Assembly (NCBI GenBank): GCA_034428935.1
Contig: DAOUHB010000086.1
Coordinates: forward strand, 1-29,587
Direction of reading: 5' to 3'
DNA length: 29,587 nucleotides
Source of the DNA: JAAYZQ01 sp034428935
GTDB lineage: Bacteria; Chloroflexota; Anaerolineae; JAAYZQ01
A program made the position numbers and the translations under genes. A model generated the notes under the pieces. It was not told the DNA's origin, searched no databases, and worked only from the letters and a program-made list of their open reading frames with translations. Positions 9,540 to 16,232 of this stretch are shown here, in pieces. How positions within the stretch are numbered: position 1 is the first letter of the stretch; every line of letters starts with the position of its first letter.

Positions 9540-10492
9540 TGTCCTTTAGTCTCCCTGGCCGCTTTCTGGGCTTCGGTGGGTTCGGCTTCTTCTTCCGAGA
9601 TATCCTGAACGACGAGGAGGGGCGTGGTTCCATAGACGGCGAAATTCAGCGCCACGCTACCAAATGTCCACTTGGTGCTGCCCGAATAGCCGTGGGCGCT
9701 GAGCATAACCAGGTCGATCTCTTCTCGCTCCACAAGTTCGTGCAGGGCCATGGCCGGGTTGTGGCTGACCAACAAGCGCGTTTCGAGCTGCATCCCCAGC
9801 CGCGGCTCTAGATTCCGCAGGTACGCCGCTCCCCGCTCCCGGTTCAGGGCCGTCAGTTGCTCCACCAGGCTCATCTCTTCCTCCGAGAGGGGGATGGCGC
9901 GGGGTACCTCTGGCCGGTGCACGACGTGTGCCAGGAGCAGGGAGGACCCGTGGGCATTGGCCAGCGTGGTCGCCAGGGGGAGCACGTACTCGGCGCGGGG
10001 CGAGCCATCCAGGGGCAATAACACGCGGCGGTAGCGCAACCCGGCGAGATCATCCGACACGCCCTTGTACGCCCGCACGATAAGCACGGGCACAAAGGCT
10101 CGAAAGATCACCTTCTGGACGACGCTGCTGATGTTCCACTCGCTGAGGCCGCTGCGCCCATGGCTGCTGAGGATGATCAAATCCACGCCTTCTGCCCTGG
10201 CAAACTCCACGATCTGTTCCGCCGCGCTCCCTTCCACCAGGACGCGGTCGGCCTCGACGCCAACATCCTGGATGCGCGCCAGAATCTCGTCCAGGTAGGC
10301 ACGAGACTCGGCTTTCAGGATCTGCCAGCTCAAGGGGTCTACGGACCGGCTGCCGGGAACCTGCTCGCTGCGAGACACGGCGCGCAACAGGGTAATCCGC
10401 GAGCCAAAGGCCTGGGCCATAGCCGCAGCGTGGGGTAGCACCGTCTCTGCCAGGCGCGAACCATCCAAGGGTACCAGAATATGATCCAACAT
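9536..10492 (-). CDS. Tandem universal stress protein (two UspA domains)
   Basis: This is a 318-residue protein of two UspA domains. Each begins with a hydrophobic strand and a D-G-S segment: MLDHILVPLDGSRLAE at residue 1 and YRRVLLPLDGSPRAE near residue 150. The ATP-binding loop G-x2-G-x9-G-S is well preserved in the second domain (HGYSGSTKWTFGS, around residue 268). In the first it is altered (HGRSGLSEWNISS, around 113), where the final Gly is Ser, so only one domain may bind nucleotide in the usual way. An ATG at 10492 is chosen although the frame stays open further upstream, because the family begins at this point and a consensus promoter lies in the upstream part of the frame. It is the first gene of an operon with the glucan synthase (TTGA overlap) and the Asp-box protein, suggesting stress-linked expression of that operon. 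Confidence 0.92.
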   Translation of the reverse strand: MLDHILVPLDGSRLAETVLPHAAAMAQAFGSRITLLRAVSRSEQVPGSRSVDPLSWQILKAESRAYLDEILARIQDVGVEADRVLVEGSAAEQIVEFARAEGVDLIILSSHGRSGLSEWNISSVVQKVIFRAFVPVLIVRAYKGVSDDLAGLRYRRVLLPLDGSPRAEYVLPLATTLANAHGSSLLLAHVVHRPEVPRAIPLSEEEMSLVEQLTALNRERGAAYLRNLEPRLGMQLETRLLVSHNPAMALHELVEREEIDLVMLSAHGYSGSTKWTFGSVALNFAVYGTTPLLVVQDISEEEAEPTEAQKAARETKGH

Positions 10493-10598
10493 AAATGCTC
10501 TCGTTTCTCTTTTGGTGAGGAAGCTTGTCCGCATCGTCAAGATACCGGGGCAGGGCAACAGGGACGCCCGGGCAGGGGCCTGCTCGCCCGCCATCGTA

Positions 10599-10627
10599 AG
10601 GATAACAAAAAAGCAGGGGCCTGTCAA
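10599..10627 (-). promoter_or_regulatory. Sigma-70-type promoter of the universal stress protein/glucan synthase operon
   Basis: On the minus strand TTGACA (10622-10627) is followed after exactly 17 bases by TATCCT (10599-10604). The expected start, near 10592, leaves an untranslated leader of about 100 bases before the ATG at 10492. AT-rich DNA lies directly upstream of the -35 element. Confidence 0.72.
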
Positions 10628-10633
10628 GGTATC

Positions 10634-10654
10634 AAGATATAGATTAAAGATATA
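10634..10654 (-). repeat. Direct repeat TATATCTT next to the -35 element
   Basis: Two identical 8-bp copies (AAGATATA on the plus strand at 10634-10641 and 10647-10654) are spaced 13 bp start to start. They lie immediately upstream of the -35 element of the universal stress operon, within an unusually AT-rich stretch (about 10621-10672) in otherwise GC-rich DNA. This could be an activator site or an UP-like element, or chance in AT-rich DNA. Confidence 0.4.
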
Positions 10655-10695
10655 TGTTGGGGTATATTTTGACAGAATGGAATTGCGGGCGAGGT

Positions 10696-10719
10696 GGGGT
10701 GCACCCCCCGGTGCACCCC
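10696..10719 (-). terminator. Perfect 10-bp inverted repeat after the nitroreductase gene
   Basis: The arms GGGGTGCACC and GGTGCACCCC are perfectly complementary around a CCCC loop and begin seven bases beyond the nitroreductase stop. The position fits a transcription terminator for that gene, but no run of T follows on the minus strand. Termination would therefore be atypical or Rho-assisted; a protein-binding palindrome is the alternative. Confidence 0.45.
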
Positions 10720-10725
10720 ATATCA

Positions 10726-11295
10726 TCAGCCGATAACGATCTCTTCCAGGGAGCGCTTGGGCACGTGGTGCCCCCCTGCCTCGTCGCGCCAGTAGCGGAT
10801 GTCACCGTCGTCGCCCACGGGATCGACGAACACCTGCTCCGCGGGCTTGCCCAGGGCGAGCACCAGGAGGATCTCGTAGCGGGAATCGGCGTTGAGGGCC
10901 TGGGCCATGGCCTGGCGCTGCACGGAGGCAATGATGCAGCCTCCCAACCCCTTTTCCGTGGCCCCCAGGAGGATGCTCTGGGCGGCGATCCCGTGATCCA
11001 CGCCCGCCGATTTGGCAATGGTCGTGTCCAGCAGGATGACGACGTAGGCCGAGGGCCGCTCGCCCTCGCCCGGGCCCGGCCAGTCGGCCAGGTAACCGGC
11101 CCACGCCAGGTGGGGAAAGACCAGGGCGTTCGTCTCCGGGTCGCTGACAAGGATGTACTTGAGTGGCTGCCGGTTGGCACCCGAAGCCGAGAGCCGGGCC
11201 AGGTCCACCAGCTCAAGGAGCGTCTGGCGCGAGATGGCGTGCGACTCATCAAAACGGCGATAACTGCGGTTCTTGCGGACGAGTTCTTGCAACAT
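10726..11295 (-). CDS. Nitroreductase-family FMN flavoprotein
   Basis: A 189-residue protein of the nitroreductase family, which uses FMN and NAD(P)H to reduce nitro compounds, quinones or other acceptors. The N-terminal FMN phosphate-binding segment is visible (LVRKNRSYRRFDE, with the R-S-x-R-x-F pattern near residues 8-14). So are the SGANRQPLKYIL segment and the family core DHGIAAQSILLGATEKGLGGCI. The ATG at 11295 is chosen over the open frame extending to 11355 because GGGGAG lies six bases upstream and the family begins here. A TGGTATAAT element lies about 60 bases upstream. It is a single-gene unit divergent from the NAD salvage operon; whether the two are linked functionally is unknown. 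The substrate cannot be told from sequence. Confidence 0.9.
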   Translation of the reverse strand: MLQELVRKNRSYRRFDESHAISRQTLLELVDLARLSASGANRQPLKYILVSDPETNALVFPHLAWAGYLADWPGPGEGERPSAYVVILLDTTIAKSAGVDHGIAAQSILLGATEKGLGGCIIASVQRQAMAQALNADSRYEILLVLALGKPAEQVFVDPVGDDGDIRYWRDEAGGHHVPKRSLEEIVIG

Positions 11296-11355
11296 TTTTC
11301 TCCCCTTCCCATCGTGGATGCTCGCTCCCACTCGTGGGGAGCCTCTGGCAGGCAC

Positions 11356-11364
11356 ATTATACCA
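11356..11364 (-). promoter_or_regulatory. Extended -10 promoter of the nitroreductase gene
   Basis: The minus strand reads TGGTATAAT, a perfect -10 preceded by the TGn extension. No -35 match is seen at 16-18 bases. The predicted start is close to 11349, giving a leader of about 55 bases. Confidence 0.6.
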
Positions 11365-11471
11365 CGGCTCTGCCGGGCGAGCCAGGTGAGGGCCCTACGG
11401 GCACGAGAAAGCGGACGGCCTGTTGATTTATGTCCACCTCGCGGAGCTCGCGGTCCCCGGCCGGCCGCTTC

Positions 11472-11499
11472 TTGACAACGAAAGACTTTCAGGTATAAT
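11472..11499 (+). promoter_or_regulatory. Consensus promoter of the NAD salvage operon
   Basis: A perfect TTGACA (11472-11477) and a perfect TATAAT (11494-11499) are separated by 16 bases. This is the strongest promoter match in the window. The palindrome at 11499-11519 begins at the last base of the -10 and covers the expected transcription start. Confidence 0.85.
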
Positions 11500-11519
11500 T
11501 AGTGTGACTTTTACACTAA
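11499..11519 (+). promoter_or_regulatory. Palindromic operator, NrtR-like (GT-N7-AC core)
   Basis: The arms TTAGTGT (11499-11505) and ACACTAA (11513-11519) form a perfect inverted repeat around seven bases, 21 bp in all. The NrtR regulators of NAD metabolism are known to bind 21-bp palindromes with a GT-N7-AC core, which is the geometry seen here. It overlaps the -10 and start site of an operon holding pncA, nadE and pncB, so a repressor bound here would block transcription. No nrtR gene lies in this window, so assignment to NrtR is an inference from the motif and the target genes. Confidence 0.68.
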
Positions 11520-11563
11520 GGCAGTCCCCACCCTGGGGGCGACGGAACAAGATAGAGGATGCC

Positions 11564-12289
11564 ATGAACCTTGAACAGCTCGTAGAGAACAGCCGGCCGT
11601 TCCTGGCCTGGCTGCTGGAGTGGCACGATGGCCTGCCCACCCTGGCGTGGGACGAAATCCTCCAGGACGTGGGCGGCGACGCGGGCCGCATCGCGGTCCT
11701 GGCCGTGGACGTGACCCGCGGCTTTTGCAGCGAGGGCCCCCTCGCCAGCGAGCGCGTCGGCCGCATCGTGGAGCCCATCACCCGCGTCTTTCGGCAGGCC
11801 CACGAGGTCGGGGTGCGCCACTTTATCCTTCCCCAGGACACCCACACCGAGAACGCCGTTGAGTTTGGCAGCTATCCCCCCCACTGCAAGGTCGGCAGCG
11901 AGGAATCGCAGACGGTGGACGAGCTGTGGAATCTGCCCTTCTCCGACCAATACCTCGTTCTGGAAAAGAACTCGATCAGCTCGGACATCGACACCGGCCT
12001 GAGAGAGTGGCTGGATCGCCATCCCGAGGTGACGACGTTGATCGTCACCGGCGACTGCACGGATCTGTGCGTCTACCAGTTGGCCATGTACCTGCGGCTG
12101 CGGGCCAATGCCCGCAACCTGCGCGAGGTGCGGGTCGTCGTGCCCCTGGATACCATCGACACCTTTGACCTGCCCGTGGAAGCGGCGCGGCGCATCGGCG
12201 CCATGCCCCACGACGCCGACCTGCTGCACCTGGTGTTTGCCCACGCCATGGCCAGCAACGGCGTCGAGATTGTCAAACAGGTGGTGTAG
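11564..12289 (+). CDS. pncA: Nicotinamidase / isochorismatase-fold cysteine hydrolase
   Basis: A 241-residue isochorismatase-fold hydrolase, predicted to deamidate nicotinamide to nicotinate. The likely catalytic triad is visible: D49 in AVDVTRGF, K135 in LEKNSISS and the nucleophile C169 in GDCTDLCVYQ (TDxCV motif). A QDTHTENAVEF segment could supply the metal-binding Asp and His residues of nicotinamidases. The ATG at 11564 is preceded by AGAGGA; the frame is open further upstream, but that part overlaps the promoter and operator. It is the first gene of an operon, and one base separates its stop from the nadE start. The fold alone would also allow other amide hydrolases; the neighbours nadE and pncB make nicotinamidase the best reading. 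Confidence 0.85.
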   Translation: MNLEQLVENSRPFLAWLLEWHDGLPTLAWDEILQDVGGDAGRIAVLAVDVTRGFCSEGPLASERVGRIVEPITRVFRQAHEVGVRHFILPQDTHTENAVEFGSYPPHCKVGSEESQTVDELWNLPFSDQYLVLEKNSISSDIDTGLREWLDRHPEVTTLIVTGDCTDLCVYQLAMYLRLRANARNLREVRVVVPLDTIDTFDLPVEAARRIGAMPHDADLLHLVFAHAMASNGVEIVKQVV

Positions 12290-12290
12290 C

Positions 12291-13040
12291 ATGAGCGAGC
12301 CCGGCCGGCTGGCGGACGAGATCGTCGCCTGGCTGCGCGCCTACGCCGAGGGGGCGAGGGCCAGGGGGTACGTACTGGGGTTGAGCGGCGGCATCGATTC
12401 GGCCGTTGTGGCCGGGCTGTGCCGGCGGGCCATGGGCAGCCAGGTTCTGGCCGCCATCCTGCCCTGCCACAGCCTGCCCGAGGACATGGATTTTGGCCGG
12501 CAGGTTGCCGAGGCCTTTGACCTGGAGACCATCACCATCGACCTGAGCCCGACCTACGATGCCCTCGTGGCTGCCCTGCCGCCTGACCTTCCTCCCCTGG
12601 CGTTGGCCAACGTCAAGCCTCGGTTGCGCATGACGACGCTCTACGCCCTGGCCCAGGGCCGGGGCTACCTGGTGGCCGGCACGGGCAACAAGAGCGAGAT
12701 CATGGTCGGTTACTTTACCAAGTGGGGAGACGGCGGCGCCGACCTCGAGCCGTTGGGGGCCCTGTACAAGTCGCAGGTGCGCGCCCTGGCCCGGGAGCTG
12801 GGCGTGCCGCAGTCCGTCATCGACCGCGCCCCCACCGCCGGCCTGTGGCGGGGGCAGACCGACGAGGGCGAGATGGGCGTCACTTACGACCAGATCGAGG
12901 CGGTCCTGCGCGCCATGGAGTCGGACAAGACCGAATGCGTCCTGCCCGACCTGTTGAAGCGGGTGCAGGGCATGATGGCCGCCACGGCTCACAAGCGGGC
13001 CATGCCGCCCGTGTTCCAACCAAAGGAGATCCCAGCATGA
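12291..13040 (+). CDS. nadE: NH3-dependent NAD synthetase
   Basis: A 249-residue enzyme that amidates nicotinate adenine dinucleotide to NAD using ATP. The ATP-pyrophosphatase P-loop SGGIDS is at residues 32-37. The family motif GTGNKSE is near 130-136, followed by YFTKWGDGGADLEPLG, and the PTAGLWRGQTDEGEMG segment begins near 181. There is no N-terminal CN-hydrolase (glutaminase) domain, so this is the short ammonia-dependent type. It begins one base after the pncA stop, and its own TGA overlaps the ATG of the next gene (ATGA), so the three genes are almost certainly cotranscribed. Confidence 0.95.
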   Translation: MSEPGRLADEIVAWLRAYAEGARARGYVLGLSGGIDSAVVAGLCRRAMGSQVLAAILPCHSLPEDMDFGRQVAEAFDLETITIDLSPTYDALVAALPPDLPPLALANVKPRLRMTTLYALAQGRGYLVAGTGNKSEIMVGYFTKWGDGGADLEPLGALYKSQVRALARELGVPQSVIDRAPTAGLWRGQTDEGEMGVTYDQIEAVLRAMESDKTECVLPDLLKRVQGMMAATAHKRAMPPVFQPKEIPA

Positions 13041-13399
13041 CCACGCGATTGGACGAGTTTCGGGCCTACCGGGAGCACATGAACGAGCGCATCCTGGGGG
13101 CAGGGCACCTGGGCATCAAGCGCTTTTTCAACCTCGACACCAAGGCCTACGAGGACGGCGCCTTGCCCGCCCGCACCAAGGAGCTGCTGGGCCTCGTCGC
13201 TTCGGCCGTGCTGCGCTGCGACGACTGCATCGACTATCACCTCATCCAGTGCGTGGCCGCCGGCATCGGCGATGAGGAGTTGTACGAGGCGCTGAACGTG
13301 GCCCTCGTCGTCGGCGGCAGCATTGTCATCCCGCACCTGCGCCACGCCTTCGAGACCATCGACCTGCTGCGGGCCGAGGAAGCGACACCCGGCCCGTAG
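13037..13399 (+). CDS. Carboxymuconolactone decarboxylase / AhpD-like family protein
   Basis: A 120-residue single-domain protein with the AhpD-type redox motif C61-x2-C64-x3-H68 (RCDDCIDYHL) and a typical preceding segment, LPARTKELLGLVASAVL. Family members form small helical oligomers; those with CxxCxxxH have thiol-disulfide or peroxidase-reducing activity, and others are decarboxylases. The start is firm: AAAGGAGAT precedes the ATG, which overlaps the nadE stop by 4 bp. It is embedded in the NAD salvage operon between nadE and pncB. That position suggests a role tied to NAD or redox balance, but no activity can be read directly from the sequence. Confidence 0.9.
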   Translation: MTTRLDEFRAYREHMNERILGAGHLGIKRFFNLDTKAYEDGALPARTKELLGLVASAVLRCDDCIDYHLIQCVAAGIGDEELYEALNVALVVGGSIVIPHLRHAFETIDLLRAEEATPGP

Positions 13400-13433
13400 G
13401 CCGGCGAGGGAGGATTGGCATGGGAGGATCGAA

Positions 13434-15011
13434 ATGAACGAGGCACAGCGCCGGACGGCAGAGGGCATTCTCTTTACCGACGAATACGAGATCACCATGG
13501 CCCAGTTGTACTACCGCATGGGCCTCCACGAGAAGCTCGCCCAATTCGATCACTTTTTCCGGCGTTACCCCAACTATGACACCCACCAGGCCGGATTCTG
13601 CGTCAATGCCGGGCTCGAGTGGCTCCTCGATTGGATGCAGGAAGCCCGCTTTCGAAATGAGGACATCGACTACCTGCGGGCGCAAAAAGGCGCAGCCGGC
13701 ACGCGCCTCTTTGCCGACGACTTTCTCGACTACCTGGGACGGAACGGCACCTTTGACGCCCTCACGATGCGCGCCATTCCCGAGGGGCGGGTGGTGCACC
13801 CCAACGTCCCGCTGACCGTCGTCCAGGGGCCCATGCTCGTGGCCCAGCTCCTGGAGACCGCGCTGCTGAACCAGCTCAACTACCAGACCCTCATCGCCAC
13901 CAAGGCGGCGCGCATCCACGACAGCGGCCGGGGCCAGTTGCTCCTGGAATTCGGGCTGCGCCGCGGCCACGAGCGGGGGGCAAACGCCGGGGCACGGGCA
14001 GCCCTCATCGGCGGGGCCCACTTCACGTCCAACGTGGGCATCTCTCACGTGCTCGGCTTCCCTCCCAAGGGAACCCACGCCCACAGCATGGTGCAGATGT
14101 ACATGGCCCTGGGCATGGGTGAGCTGGAGGCGTTCCAGGCCTACGCCGACGTCTATCCCGACGACTGCTTGCTCCTGGTCGACACCGTCGACACCCTCGA
14201 CAGCGGCGTGCCCAACGCCATTCGCGTCTTTGAGCAGTTGCGGCGCCAGGGCCACAGGCCGGTGGGCATCCGCCTCGACTCCGGCGACCTCGCCTACCTG
14301 GCCATCCAGGCCGCCAGGCAGCTCAACGACGCCGGCTTCCCCGACGTGTCCATCGTGCTCTCCAACGAGCTGGACGAGATGGTCATCCTCCAGATCATCA
14401 CCCAGATCACCCAGGAAGCGCCGAACTATGGCCTGGACGCCGACCAGCTCATCGGCCGGCTGGTTTACGGTGTCGGCACGCGGCTCATCACCTCGTGGGG
14501 CGAGCCGGCGCTGGGCGGCGTCTACAAGCTGGTGGCCGTGCGGGACGGCGGCAGGTGGGTGCCGGCCATCAAGGTTTCGGAAACCGCGGCCAAAACGCCG
14601 AATCCGGGCTACAAGCGCGCCTGGCGCCTGTACGACACCCGGGGCAACGCCACGGCCGACCTCCTCAGCCTGGAGGGCGAGGACCCGAATCAAATGGAGA
14701 CCTTTGTCCTGCACCACCCCTCCGAGCCGAACGTCATGCGCACCTTGAAGCGGGAGGAGCTGTCCGAAATTGAGCCGCTCCAGGTGGACGTCCTCCAGGA
14801 GGGCAGGCTCGTCTACGAGATGCCATCCATCGAGGAGATTCGGCAGCGCCGCGAGGCCGACGTCGCCCGCCTCGATCCCGGCGTGCGGCGCCTGCTGAAC
14901 CCGCACATCTATCACGTGTCGCTGACCCCCGGGCTCTGGGAGCTGAAGCAGGAGCTGATCCGCTCGGCCCTCGCCCAGGCGGGGCAACAGGCTGCGGCGC
15001 CCGATTTTTGA
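13434..15011 (+). CDS. pncB: Nicotinate phosphoribosyltransferase
   Basis: A 525-residue protein converting nicotinate and PRPP, with ATP hydrolysis, to nicotinate mononucleotide. The N-terminal LFTDEYEITMAQLYYRMG resembles the family's opening LLTDxYxxTMxxxY. The phosphohistidine motif GTHAHS lies at 213-218, with H217 as the expected phosphorylated His, and the RLDSGDLAYL phosphate/PRPP-binding segment lies near residue 280. The length is that of the longer NAPRTase subgroup. GGAGG six bases before the ATG supports the start. The 34-base gap from the preceding gene indicates cotranscription with pncA and nadE, and the operon is predicted to be repressed through the palindrome at 11499-11519. 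Confidence 0.95.
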   Translation: MNEAQRRTAEGILFTDEYEITMAQLYYRMGLHEKLAQFDHFFRRYPNYDTHQAGFCVNAGLEWLLDWMQEARFRNEDIDYLRAQKGAAGTRLFADDFLDYLGRNGTFDALTMRAIPEGRVVHPNVPLTVVQGPMLVAQLLETALLNQLNYQTLIATKAARIHDSGRGQLLLEFGLRRGHERGANAGARAALIGGAHFTSNVGISHVLGFPPKGTHAHSMVQMYMALGMGELEAFQAYADVYPDDCLLLVDTVDTLDSGVPNAIRVFEQLRRQGHRPVGIRLDSGDLAYLAIQAARQLNDAGFPDVSIVLSNELDEMVILQIITQITQEAPNYGLDADQLIGRLVYGVGTRLITSWGEPALGGVYKLVAVRDGGRWVPAIKVSETAAKTPNPGYKRAWRLYDTRGNATADLLSLEGEDPNQMETFVLHHPSEPNVMRTLKREELSEIEPLQVDVLQEGRLVYEMPSIEEIRQRREADVARLDPGVRRLLNPHIYHVSLTPGLWELKQELIRSALAQAGQQAAAPDF

Positions 15012-15036
15012 CTTTCGCGTTGATCTGTGCCATACT
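15008..15036 (+). promoter_or_regulatory. Candidate promoter of the SRAP gene, overlapping the pncB stop codon
   Basis: TTGACT (15008-15013) and CATACT (15031-15036) are 17 bases apart; the -35 element contains the TGA stop of pncB. The match is 5/6 and 4/6. It gives a leader of about 125 bases in which no further gene is seen. Confidence 0.45.
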
Positions 15037-15168
15037 ATGGCGGGCAGTGTCGGCCCCTTGCACCGTGGCGTACCCGAACCAAAGGAGCTTGCAAGGTTCA
15101 CGCGCCCCGTGCGAACGGCAAGCCTGCCGTTTGCCCGGCCAGGCGACACGTGCGAGGAGAGATCATCG

Positions 15169-15843
15169 ATGTGTGGACGCTTTACCCTGACCGATCCAGA
15201 CGCGGACCTGGCCGTGCAGTTCAACCTGCCGGAAGTGCCCGACGTCCAACCGCGTTACAACATCGCGCCGACGCAGCCGGTGGCCGCGGTACGGCTCAAC
15301 ACGCGCAGCGGGCAGCGAGAGCTGGTCATGCTCCGCTGGGGCCTGATCCCCTCCTGGGCCAAGGATCCGGAGATCGGATCGCGAATGATCAACGCCCGGG
15401 CCGAGACCGCCGCCGAAAAGCCGGCCTTTCGCGCCGCCTTTCGCCGGCGGCGCTGCCTGGTGGTGGCCGATGGCTTTTACGAGTGGCAGAAGCAGGACGG
15501 TCCCAAGCAGCCGATCTACATCCACCTGCGCGACCGCAAGCCCTTTGGCTTTGCCGGCCTGTGGGAGTTCTGGAAGGACGCGGAGGGACAGGCCATCGAG
15601 ACCTGCACCCTGCTGACCACCGAGCCCAACGAGCTGATCCAGAACTTTCACAACCGCATGCCCGTCATCCTATCGCCCGAGTATTACGAGGCGTGGCTGA
15701 ACCCGGGGCTGGAGGACGTGGACGCGCTGCAGTCGATGTTGAAGGCGTATCCGGCCGAAGAGATGGACGCGTATCCCATCAGCCGCTACGTCAACAACCC
15801 GGACAACGAGGGCCCGCGATGCGTCGAGCCCTTGCTGGCCTGA
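15169..15843 (+). CDS. SRAP-domain protein (YedK/HMCES family), abasic-site DNA-protein crosslinking
   Basis: A 224-residue SOS-response-associated peptidase family protein. The family's N-terminal Cys forms a thiazolidine crosslink with abasic sites in single-stranded DNA after removal of the initiator Met. All active-site positions are present and almost identical in numbering to E. coli YedK: C2 (MCGRF), N75 (MINARAET), E105 (GFYEWQ) and H161 (FHNRMP; H160 in YedK). GAGGAG lies about nine bases before the ATG. It is probably transcribed from its own promoter within the end of pncB. Although some homologues are LexA-regulated, no GAAC-N4-GTTC box is seen upstream of this gene. The MoaD-like gene begins five bases after its stop. 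Confidence 0.95.
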   Translation: MCGRFTLTDPDADLAVQFNLPEVPDVQPRYNIAPTQPVAAVRLNTRSGQRELVMLRWGLIPSWAKDPEIGSRMINARAETAAEKPAFRAAFRRRRCLVVADGFYEWQKQDGPKQPIYIHLRDRKPFGFAGLWEFWKDAEGQAIETCTLLTTEPNELIQNFHNRMPVILSPEYYEAWLNPGLEDVDALQSMLKAYPAEEMDAYPISRYVNNPDNEGPRCVEPLLA

Positions 15844-15848
15844 GAACC

Positions 15849-16148
15849 ATGTCCGGCCCTGACCGTGGGCCCGGCAGCGCGCAGGGAGACCCGCCCGGCA
15901 AGGCGGTCGAGATCACCGTGCGCCTGCTGGCCAGCTATCGCCAGTACCTGCCCGCGGACCACGACGAGCGCGCGGGCTATGCCGTGCGGGTGGTCCCCGG
16001 CACCCCGGCCGGCCAGTTGCTGCACGAGCTGCCCATCCCGGCCGGCGACGGCTACACCTTTTTCGTCAATGGCCGGCACGCGGACCGCGACCAGGTCCTG
16101 CGCGAGGGCGACGTGCTTTCGGTCTTTCCCGCCGTAGGTGGCGGCTAG
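15849..16148 (+). CDS. MoaD/ThiS-like sulfur-carrier protein
   Basis: A 99-residue beta-grasp protein ending in VFPAVGGG. The terminal Gly-Gly is the site adenylated and thiocarboxylated in MoaD, where it supplies sulfur for the molybdopterin dithiolene. The segment VNGRHADRDQVLREGDVLSVFPAVGGG is characteristic of the family; the first 20 or so residues are variable and Gly/Pro-rich. The ATG at 15849 is five bases after the SRAP stop; an ATG at 15819 within the SRAP gene is an alternative. Because an AOR-family W/Mo-pterin enzyme follows within 85 bases, a dedicated role in making its pterin cofactor is the simplest inference. Cofactor genes moaA/C/E are not in this window. Confidence 0.85.
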   Translation: MSGPDRGPGSAQGDPPGKAVEITVRLLASYRQYLPADHDERAGYAVRVVPGTPAGQLLHELPIPAGDGYTFFVNGRHADRDQVLREGDVLSVFPAVGGG

Positions 16149-16177
16149 GTGGGCCGGCAGCCCGCGCTAGAACTGTG

Positions 16178-16198
16178 GGACAGGCCCTGCGCCTGTCC
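16178..16198. repeat. Inverted repeat GGACAGGC-N5-GCCTGTCC (copy 1)
   Basis: A perfect 8-bp inverted repeat with a 5-base centre (CCTGC) lies in the gap between the MoaD-like and AOR genes. The same arms and spacing occur at 27314-27334. This looks like a small dispersed palindrome (REP-like); there is no T-run after it, so it is a poor intrinsic terminator. Confidence 0.6.
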
Positions 16199-16232
16199 AG
16201 ATGCAATGCTGCACAGCGAAAGGAATTAGGCT

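Noticed and set aside
10493..10726. N-terminal extension of the universal stress protein up to 10726
   Set aside because: The extension would cover the TTGACA-17-TATCCT promoter and lacks family similarity; UspA begins at the ATG at 10492.
11296..11355. N-terminal extension of the nitroreductase up to 11355
   Set aside because: GGGGAG sits in front of the ATG at 11295, and the extension has no similarity to the family.
11423..11563. N-terminal extension of PncA from 11423
   Set aside because: It would run across the promoter and palindrome; the ATG at 11564 has a ribosome-binding site.
15012..15168. SOS box upstream of the SRAP gene
   Set aside because: GAAC occurs twice here (in CCGAACCAAAGG and GCGAACGGCAAG), but neither is followed at four bases by GTTC.
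13326..15224. A 632-codon minus-strand frame opposite pncB
   Set aside because: Antisense shadow of a recognised gene; no motif, no ribosome-binding site in a sensible place.
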